From: Deltaproteobacteria bacterium
GTDB taxonomy: Bacteria; Desulfobacterota; Syntrophia; Syntrophales; UBA2210
NCBI GenBank assembly: GCA_016935935.1
Contig: JAFGPZ010000224.1
Coordinates: 1 to 7,926 of the forward strand
Direction of reading: 5' to 3'
Length of the DNA stretch: 7,926 nucleotides
Shown one piece after another: positions 1 through 6,521 of this stretch. Under the pieces are notes generated by a model. That model was not told where the DNA came from and did no database searches. It was given only the letters and a program-made list of their open reading frames with translations. The first letter of the stretch is position 1; each line of letters opens with the position of its first letter. The position numbers and the translations under genes are program-made.

Positions 1-168
1 AAGGCACTAAAACAGAATCTGAAGATCAAAACCTTTGTGGGGACTTCTGCTAATGCGGTCAAAATCCAGATTTGGACAGCATTGATTTCAGCAGTCACTT
101 TCGTGAAAATAAAATTCCCTTTACCATTAACGTTGAATAATAACCAGAATTTTATAGGTAAAGATTAA
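1..168 (+). mobile_element. IS4-family transposase, C-terminal fragment
   Basis: An open frame runs from the first base of the window to a TAA at 166-168 and encodes 55 residues. Its start, KALKQNLKIKTFVGTSANAV, is the highly conserved C-terminal block of IS4-type DDE transposases. In that family it directly follows the catalytic Glu of the YREK signature, and the lysine at fragment residue 4 fits the final K of YREK. The next residues, KIQIWTALIS, also match. After that the sequence departs from the usual leucine-rich IS4 tail and stops early, so the 3' end is probably frameshifted or truncated. The upstream catalytic part lies outside the window. Whether the copy is active cannot be judged, but the odd tail and the decayed DNA downstream argue for a remnant. 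Confidence 0.75.
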
Positions 169-796
169 CCGCTTCCCGGACAGTCGGCATCTCTCTGGTA
201 TTGAGGTTCAGGCTGTTTCTTTTGTAACCCGACCTTTGGCGGTTTCTTCATCTTGAATCGTTTCAGTGGGTCGTTTGCCCGGGTTGCGATGGCCATAATG
301 AGTGCAGTAATGGGGCTACTGGTCAAAATAGTCTGGAGGCTTTTCTGCAGGTCTATAGATTTGTTCCCGAAATTCTTCATGGAAAACTCATCGAAAACAG
401 TTCGATTGAATTACTCTTGATGGTGCCGATCATAAAGGCATCCCCGAGAAGAAGAGAAACGGGGTACAAACTTTCTATTTGACGTTCTCTGAAACAAAGA
501 TTGGCTTTTCCGGTAATCCAGTCCGTTTTTTGTCGAGATCAATATTCTTGCCGCTTTGTTCTTCCTCAAGGCGGAGCAGTCGATAGTATCTGGTTTCCAT
601 GATCTTTTTCATTCGGATATTGCTGCCGTACCGGGACTTACGGAAGCACCGTGCAATTGCAGGTAATCAGTAATTCTAACAGGTCCCCGGGCAGGATGTT
701 ACGGATACAGCGGTGTGACCTTATCCCGAGGTTAAGGTAATGTTTCATGGGAACAGTTTTCGGATACTCTTGCCATTTCCTCTTTTCATTGAGCAT
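165..796 (-). pseudogene. Decayed minus-strand gene, identity unknown
   Basis: This 630-base stretch has no intact gene. On the minus strand three consecutive short frames follow each other in three different reading frames: 796 to 638 (52 aa, starting MLNEKRKWQEYP), 612 to 475 (45 aa, with the basic/acidic helix-like METRYYRLLRLEEEQSGK) and 380 to 165 (71 aa, very lysine-rich at its C-terminus). The first ATG is preceded by a good ribosome binding site, AGGGAGAG about six bases upstream, so a real gene start once existed here. Successive frame changes suggest one gene of roughly 200 codons broken by frameshifts. I recognise no family with certainty. Because an IS4 remnant adjoins it, an accessory or mobile-element gene is a reasonable guess, but non-coding DNA with chance frames is also possible. 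Confidence 0.35.
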
Positions 797-800
797 TACA

Positions 801-959
801 ACTCTCCCTAAAGATACATTACTAGATATAAACTAGCAATAGGCTGAGTGTTAACTTGCAAAATAAATCTTTGTAATAACAAATAAATACATTTATTTAA
901 GAAGCCATAATTCTAATAATTATAGATATTGCTGTTAGTGTTCTGAAGGGGGGTAGCTT
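801..959 (+). promoter_or_regulatory. AT-rich leader/promoter region of the thiolase gene
   Basis: The 160 bases before the thiolase are strongly AT-rich compared with the flanking DNA. They lie between the start of the decayed minus-strand gene and the thiolase, so they could serve divergent promoters. A perfect palindrome with 8-base arms, AAATAAAT-AC-ATTTATTT, lies at 881-898 and would suit a dimeric repressor. Candidate -10-like hexamers such as TATAGA (921-926) exist, but I see no well-spaced -35 partner, so no specific promoter is assigned. The ribosome binding site AAGGGGGG lies at 946-953. Confidence 0.4.
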
Positions 960-2144
960 GTGAAAGACGTGTTTTTGGTTGAGAGTGTACGAACGGGAGT
1001 AGCACGGGCCGGCAAAAAATCCTGGTTTATCAACTTGAGGGCGGACGACATGTCTGCACTGGTTATTAATGAGCTAATCAGAAGATCTGGTCTTGAGGGT
1101 GAAAGAGAACAAATAGATGATGTTATTTGGGGCGGCACATTATTAACAAAGGAAATGGGGGCTAATATAGGTCGTTACGCAGGGATCGTGGCGGGGCTTC
1201 CTTACAGTATTCCCGGATGTACTATTGACCGGTTTTGTGCATCAGGGGTGCAGTCTATCGCATTTGCGATTGCATCAATTGGAATGGGATGGATGGATCT
1301 CATCATTGCCGGTGGGGTGCAGCATATGACACACGTTCCCATGGGTAGCACATCGGATCATAATCCGAGACTGGGTGAAGTCTGTGATCCACAGATGATA
1401 TCAATGGGCTACACGGCGGAAATGGTGGCACGAAAGTACAATATCAGCCGGGAAGAGCAAGATCGTATGGCGGTGGAGAGCCACACCAAAGCACATAAGG
1501 CAACAGAGGAGGGATTGTTTAAGGAAGAGATTTTGCCGATTCGAGTCGAAATTCCGGCAGATGATGGAAGTTTAAAGAAGATGGTAGTTGATAGAGATCA
1601 AGGTGTGAGACCCAACGCTAAAATGGAAACACTTGCTCAATTGGCTCCCGTATTCATGAATGATGAAAAGGCCACGGTGACAGCTGGTAATTCGAGCCAG
1701 ATAAATGATGCTGCGGCATGTGTTTTGGTGGCGAGTAGAGAAGCGTGTGAAAAACTCAACCTGCAACCGAAATTAAGGCTCGTGGACTATACGGTTGTCG
1801 GTGTTGATCCCAAATATATGGGGATAGGGCCTGCTGTGGCGATTCCAAAGGTCTTACGTAAAGCCGGTTTGGATAAAAATAAGATTGAACTGTGGGAGGT
1901 AAACGAAGCGTTTGCATCGCAGGCAATATACTGCACCGAGGCACTGGGGATTCGGAACCATGAACTATTGAATCCCCGGGGAAGCGGCATATCGCTGGGC
2001 CATCCCCTTGGCTGTACCGGAGCGCGGATTGCGACGACATTGATGCATGAGATGCCTTACTATGGTGTCAAATACGCAGTTGAAAGCATGTGTGTCGGTC
2101 ATGGCCAATGTGTTGCCGCTATCTGGGAGTGGGTCGGCGACTGA
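960..2144 (+). CDS. Thiolase (acetyl-CoA C-acyltransferase family)
   Basis: A complete 394-residue protein of normal length for a degradative or biosynthetic thiolase. It catalyses CoA-dependent cleavage of 3-ketoacyl-CoA to acetyl-CoA and a shortened acyl-CoA, or the reverse condensation. The nucleophilic cysteine is C93 in DRFCASGVQS. Also present are TAGNSSQINDAAA (241-253), GVDPKYMGIGPA (281-292), NEAFA (315-319) and GHPLG with catalytic H348. The C-terminal catalytic cysteine is C378, but its motif reads CVGHGQC where thiolases usually have CxGGGxG. The start is a GTG with a strong site AAGGGGGG six bases upstream, and homology begins at once (MKDVFLVESVRTGVARAGK). It is the first gene of the catabolic cluster and is separated from the ligase by 400 bases, so it may be transcribed alone. 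The substrate chain length cannot be told from the sequence. Confidence 0.93.
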   Translation: MKDVFLVESVRTGVARAGKKSWFINLRADDMSALVINELIRRSGLEGEREQIDDVIWGGTLLTKEMGANIGRYAGIVAGLPYSIPGCTIDRFCASGVQSIAFAIASIGMGWMDLIIAGGVQHMTHVPMGSTSDHNPRLGEVCDPQMISMGYTAEMVARKYNISREEQDRMAVESHTKAHKATEEGLFKEEILPIRVEIPADDGSLKKMVVDRDQGVRPNAKMETLAQLAPVFMNDEKATVTAGNSSQINDAAACVLVASREACEKLNLQPKLRLVDYTVVGVDPKYMGIGPAVAIPKVLRKAGLDKNKIELWEVNEAFASQAIYCTEALGIRNHELLNPRGSGISLGHPLGCTGARIATTLMHEMPYYGVKYAVESMCVGHGQCVAAIWEWVGD

Positions 2145-2544
2145 AGATATGAAAGGCCTTTGAATTTTTCAACAAGTGATTAAAGTTTGTGTTTTCTGTC
2201 AAATTTTTAAAAATGAGAGGAGGTTATCTCTCGGTTTTGTCTTTTACATGGTCAACGTTTCTTCCTTTGGAGTATTTGAAGCCGTAAAGTTGCTTACCAT
2301 GAGGTGTTGTCCACCGGTCTTAATGCCCGGTCACACCTCTCCACTGGTTTATGTTACCAGGGCAGTCTTTGTGGGGAGTTGAGAATCAACCAAAAGAGAG
2401 TTTTCCGGATCTATCCGAAGCTTGTGAGAGATACCAGAATAAAAACCATAAGTCTTCTAGAAGTGGCCGATTGGGAGGTGTTCTGAAAAACTCTCGGTTT
2501 CTCAATGAAAGAAAAAACGTAAAACTGATAAGGAGGGAGGAGAA
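2145..2544 (+). other. 400-base non-coding stretch with several small hairpins
   Basis: No convincing gene lies between thiolase and ligase. The short open frames here overlap one another, lack proper ribosome binding sites and show no recognisable family. The stretch instead holds clustered inverted repeats: 2301-2339 (two stacked stems), CTGGT/ACCAG at 2344-2360, GTTGA-GAA-TCAAC at 2378-2390, CGGAT-CT-ATCCG at 2406-2417 and the palindrome CTTCTAGAAG at 2454-2463. It could be a structured 5' leader of the ligase gene, a terminator region of the thiolase, or remains of a mobile element. The ligase ribosome binding site AGGAGGGAGGAG ends it (2531-2542). Confidence 0.45.
2301..2339 (+). repeat. 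Stacked inverted repeat (hairpin)
   Basis: Outer arms GAGGTGT (2301-2307) and ACACCTC (2333-2339) pair over seven bases. Inner arms ACCGG (2313-2317) and CCGGT (2327-2331) pair over five, leaving a nine-base loop and an asymmetric internal bulge of five against one base. A second hairpin CTGGT/ACCAG follows at once (2344-2360). No run of T follows either stem, so a simple intrinsic terminator is unlikely. Confidence 0.5.
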
Positions 2545-4209
2545 ATGGAATTTAATGTAACGAGTTTAGTGAACAGAAGAGCTGACAAGCGGTGGGATCG
2601 TATTGCAGTAGGCGACATGATAGAGCGGATGACATGGAGTTATCCTGATCAGGAGGCTTTGATCTCATGGGAAGGAGCATACGCCGATAAAGAAAACGAA
2701 AGGTTAACTTACAAACAACTTGATGAGAAGGCCAATCAGTTTGCCAACGCATTGATGGAAAAGGGACTGTAAAGAGGCGACAGGATCATTATGTTTGCTC
2801 TCAACAGTGCGGAATACTACATAGCTCAAATCGGTGCGGCAAAGGCAGGGATAGTGATGGTGCCCGTAAACGTAATGATCGCTCCGGATGTTATCGATTA
2901 TATCGTAAAACAGACCGAACCGAAGTTTTCGCTTGTCGATGCACAACTTTTCCCCAGAGCTGAAAAAGTATTTAAAGAAAACAGGCTTGAGGTCGGGGTT
3001 ACCATACCTATAGGGGGGGATGTTGTTCCGGGCAGCGTATCTTTCAGCGAATTCGTTAATGGGAAATCTAAAGAGGAACCTGATGTAAAGATCCATGGGG
3101 ACGATATTGTGGAGATTTTGTATACCTCTGGTACTACAGCGTGGCCTCGAGGTGTTATGTTAAGTCACATTTATCTTTATTTCTGTTCCATAAGTCACGC
3201 GATGACCATGGCTCGCGGAGCAGGAGTACTAACAGAATGGGATTATAGAATAGGAATTTATTACCCGATTTTTCACATTGCTGCTCAGGGTATGGCCCTT
3301 TCCGCACACGTAATAGGCGGAACAGCCGTGATGACACGTTTGCCCGATCCTCAACATATCGTGGAAACAATGACAAAAGAAAAGTTAACAAGCGTATTCG
3401 GCGGTCCCATTGATTATGCGAGAATAGCTGACGCGTACGAAAAAAATCCAGGTAAGTATGAAACACAATATCTCCGTACATGTCCCTGCGGTTGGGGACC
3501 GATACCTCCGAATGTGGACAAGAGGCTCAGAAAAATATTTGGAGAGGATCTTGTTATTCTCAGTTACGACGGACAAACAGAGTGTGTGTATGACACCAGA
3601 GGATGGCACCATAAATTCTACGAAACGTATGAGAAATGCTCTCCGTCATTGAACTATCTCGGGGTGTCTCATGCATTTTATGCGACCAGAGTAGTTGACG
3701 AGAATATGAATACCTGTCCACCCGGTATACCGGGAGAAAAAGTGATGCAGTCTCCGGTTATGATGGCTGGTTATTTCAAGGATGAAGAATCTACGAAGAC
3801 TGCGTTCAGGGGTGGCTGGTTACATGGAGGAGATGCATGTCAATATGATGAAAAGGGTTATATGATCATGGTGGATCGTTTTAAAGACGTCATCAAGTCC
3901 GGTGGAGAAAACGTTTCAAGCATGAGAGTTGAAAACACGATAATCCTCCATCCGAAAGTAGAAAGTGCAGCGGTGTTTGGTGTTCCCCATAAACGCTGGG
4001 GTGAAAGCGACGTTGCTGCAGTAATTTCAAAATCGGGCGAAACGTTGAAGGAAGAGGAAATAATCGATTTCTGCAGGACAAAACTTGCCGGATTCGAAAC
4101 TCCTAAAAAGGTGGTATTTGTTGATCAACTGCCCATATCGGTCGGAACAAAAATCAAGAAGTACGAGTTGCGTCAACAATATAAAGATATTTTCGAGAGT
4201 CACGACTAG
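2545..4209 (+). pseudogene. AMP-forming acyl-CoA ligase with in-frame TAA at codon 76
   Basis: This is an ANL-superfamily ligase (AMP-binding, FadD-like), which would activate a carboxylic acid to acyl-CoA through an acyl-adenylate. The frame is continuous from ATG 2545 (site AGGAGGGAGG just upstream) to TAG 4207-4209, about 554 residues, normal for the family. It is broken only by TAA at 2770-2772. Homology continues on both sides (ANALMEKGL, stop, RGDRIIMFALNSAEYY), where relatives have GLKxGDR. Counting the stop as codon 76, the phosphate-binding motif YTSGTTAWPRGV is at 193-204, DGQTE at 342-346, GWLHGGD with the ribose-binding Asp at 424-430, the hinge-region DRFKD around R445 and the C-terminal catalytic Lys at 536 (GTKIKK). 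Unusual residues: A for G in SGTTG, GWGP for GGAP, DGQTE for YGMTE. Restart at ATG 2791 would give a 472-residue protein lacking the first 82 residues. A recent nonsense mutation or a sequencing error is most likely. Confidence 0.85.
2770..2772 (+). other. Premature stop codon (TAA) inside the ligase gene
   Basis: The codon sits in frame with both halves of the ligase, between GGACTG (Gly-Leu) and AGAGGCGAC (Arg-Gly-Asp). Family members usually have a lysine or similar residue here, so a single A-to-T change from AAA would explain it. TAA also ends the amidohydrolase and AtuA genes in this window, so genome-wide reassignment of TAA is not supported. An in-frame ATG lies 18 bases downstream (2791), preceded by a weak AGAGG. 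Confidence 0.85.
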
Positions 4210-4213
4210 ATCG

Positions 4214-4251
4214 AATAGTGGCTACAGCCTGTAAATGCTGTAGCCACTATT
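4214..4251 (+). terminator. Strong stem-loop terminator after the ligase gene
   Basis: A perfect 15-bp stem is formed by AATAGTGGCTACAGC (4214-4228) and GCTGTAGCCACTATT (4237-4251) around an eight-base loop. It starts five bases after the ligase stop codon. The following tract (TTAATGTCAT) is only weakly T-rich, but stem length, position and fit support a transcription terminator that separates the ligase from the downstream genes. An RNA-protecting 3' structure is the alternative. Confidence 0.8.
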
Positions 4252-4275
4252 TAATGTCATCGTACTGTTATCGGT

Positions 4276-4313
4276 GAACATGGGAACTAACGTTCATGGA
4301 TCAACCCATGTTC
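4276..4313 (+). promoter_or_regulatory. Second stem-loop upstream of the acyl-CoA dehydrogenase
   Basis: GAACATGGG (4276-4284) and CCCATGTTC (4305-4313) form a perfect nine-base inverted repeat with a 20-base loop, followed by TTTAAAAAG. It lies 44 bases before the dehydrogenase ATG. It could be an operator for a dimeric regulator, an attenuator-like leader hairpin, or a second terminator. The loop contains a GTTC that could pair alternatively with the first GAAC, so two exclusive foldings are possible. Confidence 0.45.
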
Positions 4314-4357
4314 TTTAAAAAGAATTAAGTTTTTAATGTTGAAGAAAGGGAAGAACG

Positions 4358-5518
4358 ATGGATTTCGAATTTAACGAAGAACGCAAGATGTTGATAGCAA
4401 CTCTTGAAAAATTCATTCGGAACGAATGCACACCAGAATTTGCACGTGAGATTGATGAAAGCGAAGAGTTTCCACACGATCTTTACAGGAAAATGGCTGA
4501 ATTGGGATTTATGGCCATGCCTTTTCCGGAAGAATACGGTGGTACAGGAGGAGACGTAATCGATGAGGTGCTCATTATTGAAAAATTGAGCGAGGCTTCA
4601 GCAGCCATCGGTTTAACCTATTTCCTGTCAACGTGCTTCGGGGGGAAGTCTATAGAATTTTTCGGTACCAATGAGCAGAAACACCATTTTCTTCCCAAAC
4701 TTTTTAGCGGTGAGATGATGTTTTCCCTTGCTTTGACTGAACCAGGAGGAGGAACAGACATTCTGGGAAGCTTAAAGACTTTTGCCGATAAAAAGGGGGA
4801 CAAATATATAGTCAATGGTCAGAAGACATTCATTACCGGTGCCCATGTTGCCGATTATTTTATAACGGTAGTAAGGACAGGGAAAGACGAAACTAAGAAA
4901 GCAAGTGGTGTTTCGGTATTGATGATTGATACAAAGAGTCCGGGAGTAGAAATAAGACGGTTAAAAAAGCTGGGGATTCGCGCAACCGGCACAAACGAAA
5001 TATTTTTTACCGATGTAGAAGTGCCCGAAGAAAATATCATGGGCGTTGAAAATAAAGGGTGGTATCAGGTTGTCCATACGTTGAACAATGAGAGGGTAAC
5101 ATTGGCGGCGCTATCGATAGGTATCGGTCAAGCGGCATTTGAGACAGCTTTAAAATATGCGAAGGAGAGAACGGCGTTTTCTGTACCTATTGCCAAATTC
5201 CAGGCGATTCAAGGGTATTTGGCAGAAATGGCCACAGAGGTGGAGATGGCACGTCTTTTGACGTACAAGGCCGCTTGGCTGCAATCTAAAGGTATTCACT
5301 GCGCCAAAGAGACGGCTATGGCAAAACTCGCTGCTTCAGAAGTTGGCTTCAAAGCTGCATTGACGGGGATGAGGATCATGGGCGGTTACGGATATATGAT
5401 GGAGTATGATATGCAACGTTTCTTCCGGGATGCGGAACTCTTTCTCGTAGCGCCTATTACAAATGAAATGGCGAAAAATTTTATTGCCATGGAGTTAGGA
5501 TTGCCGCGATCGTATTGA
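4358..5518 (+). CDS. Acyl-CoA dehydrogenase (FAD-dependent)
   Basis: A complete 386-residue acyl-CoA dehydrogenase, which introduces a 2,3-double bond into an acyl-CoA and passes electrons to an electron-transfer flavoprotein. It has the helical N-terminal domain (1-120), the middle beta domain with LTEPGGGTD (126-134) and GQKTFITGAHVADYFIT (154-170), and a C-terminal helical domain with RTAFSVPIAKFQAIQ (271-285) and MGGYGYMMEYDMQRFFRDAE (341-360). Where medium- and short-chain enzymes have the catalytic Glu in (I/Y)EGTNE, this protein reads APITNE (365-370), so that Glu is absent. E245 in LNNERVTLA is at about the place of the catalytic Glu of isovaleryl-CoA and long-chain dehydrogenases. 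The ATG follows GAAAGGGAAG at good spacing. An 84-base gap leads to the amidohydrolase. The substrate could be branched or cyclic, but this is inference. Confidence 0.93.
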   Translation: MDFEFNEERKMLIATLEKFIRNECTPEFAREIDESEEFPHDLYRKMAELGFMAMPFPEEYGGTGGDVIDEVLIIEKLSEASAAIGLTYFLSTCFGGKSIEFFGTNEQKHHFLPKLFSGEMMFSLALTEPGGGTDILGSLKTFADKKGDKYIVNGQKTFITGAHVADYFITVVRTGKDETKKASGVSVLMIDTKSPGVEIRRLKKLGIRATGTNEIFFTDVEVPEENIMGVENKGWYQVVHTLNNERVTLAALSIGIGQAAFETALKYAKERTAFSVPIAKFQAIQGYLAEMATEVEMARLLTYKAAWLQSKGIHCAKETAMAKLAASEVGFKAALTGMRIMGGYGYMMEYDMQRFFRDAELFLVAPITNEMAKNFIAMELGLPRSY

Positions 5519-5602
5519 TGTTCGTAAATGCGAGATTTTTTCTTGCACGGAAAATAAATAGATTTCGAGTTCAAAAATCGAGGATTTGATCGGAGACTGA
5601 TC

Positions 5603-6499
5603 ATGATAGATGCCCACATGCACATATTCCCCTCATATCGGAGTGTTAAGGCTGTACGGTGGATCAAAAGATATATTCCTCACCTGAGGGTGGAAGAAAC
5701 AATCTCTGAAGAGGATATCATTCAAGTATTGGAATGTTCAAAAGTTTCTCATTTTGTAAATTATGTATATCCCATTAACCCCGATGAGACTCGATCCTTG
5801 AATGAATATAATTACAGGTTATCAAAAAGGGTTCGAAATGCGATCTGTTTCGGGTCAATTCATCCGGCAAATGCGAATCCGGAAGAAATTATCGAAGAAG
5901 CCATTTACGACCTTGATTTAATCGGGCTTAAATTCTATCCCTTTGTTCAGGGGTTTGATGTTCTCGATCCACGTATGGACAAAGTATATAAGAAAATGGA
6001 GAAAATTAATCGTCCCGTCGTAATTCACACCGGTTTCGATAAGTTTTACGGATCCCGGATTCTGCCCGAGGACATAGAGAAGATATTAAGGGAATACCCG
6101 GATCTTGTTGTGGTAATCGCGCACATGTTTTATCCTCTCATCGGAGAGGCTTTTCGCATCATCAGGGAGTATGACAATGTTTACCTGGATGGCACCAATA
6201 TCTTTTCTGATTATCGGGAACCTCAATCAGGCGAAAATATATTCGATGGTCGTCTGGTCAAAGATGGAGACGATGCATCTTATAGAGTCTATTTTCACCA
6301 TTCGTTAGAAGAACTGGAGAAGTACAGTCACAGAATTTTTGCCGGTACCGATTATCCTGTGGGTATGAATGATCCGGAGGAAATATATGCGCATATTCGA
6401 AGTTTGAAAATATCGGAGGATGCCGGAGAAAATATAATGAACAGGTCGATTAGAGATTTTATTGAACAATACAAGCCGAATTATTTTGGTAGTCTTTAA
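5603..6499 (+). CDS. Amidohydrolase-2 family metal-dependent hydrolase/decarboxylase
   Basis: A complete 298-residue TIM-barrel protein of the amidohydrolase_2 type. This family includes metal-dependent decarboxylases (ACMSD-like), lactonases such as 2-pyrone-4,6-dicarboxylate hydrolase, and many uncharacterised members. Visible metal-site residues are the N-terminal HxH (H5, H7 in DAHMH), GLKFYP with K110, VIHTGF with H142, VVIAHMF with H174, and AGTDYP with D250. This is a complete set for one catalytic metal. No signal peptide is seen, so it is probably cytoplasmic. GGAGA lies six bases before the ATG. It sits 84 bases after the dehydrogenase and 22 bases before the AtuA gene, probably cotranscribed. 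In this context it may open a ring or remove a carboxyl group from a pathway intermediate. The exact reaction cannot be assigned. Confidence 0.85.
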   Translation: MIDAHMHIFPSYRSVKAVRWIKRYIPHLRVEETISEEDIIQVLECSKVSHFVNYVYPINPDETRSLNEYNYRLSKRVRNAICFGSIHPANANPEEIIEEAIYDLDLIGLKFYPFVQGFDVLDPRMDKVYKKMEKINRPVVIHTGFDKFYGSRILPEDIEKILREYPDLVVVIAHMFYPLIGEAFRIIREYDNVYLDGTNIFSDYREPQSGENIFDGRLVKDGDDASYRVYFHHSLEELEKYSHRIFAGTDYPVGMNDPEEIYAHIRSLKISEDAGENIMNRSIRDFIEQYKPNYFGSL

Positions 6500-6521
6500 A
6501 TCAAATAACAAAGGAAGGAGT

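Noticed and set aside
2150..2180. Intrinsic terminator after the thiolase (AAAGGCCTTT followed by a T-rich stretch)
   Set aside because: The palindrome is only five bases per arm with no loop and the T run is short, which is too weak to call.
2176..2560. Three overlapping plus-strand open frames of 60-69 codons between thiolase and ligase
   Set aside because: They overlap in different frames, have no good ribosome binding sites, contain no recognisable family and one runs into the ligase start. The hairpins in the same DNA fit a non-coding role better.
2770..2772. Recoding of TAA as a sense codon
   Set aside because: TAA is not a known selenocysteine or pyrrolysine codon, and it ends two other genes in this window at the expected lengths.
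2704..3481. Minus-strand open frames of 130 and 108 codons opposite the ligase
   Set aside because: They are shadows of the ligase frame, with no recognisable motifs.
6462..6521. Longer N-terminus for the AtuA protein (upstream ATG at 6462)
   Set aside because: It would overlap the amidohydrolase gene by 38 bases, its extra residues lack family similarity, and a strong ribosome binding site lies just before 6522/6531.
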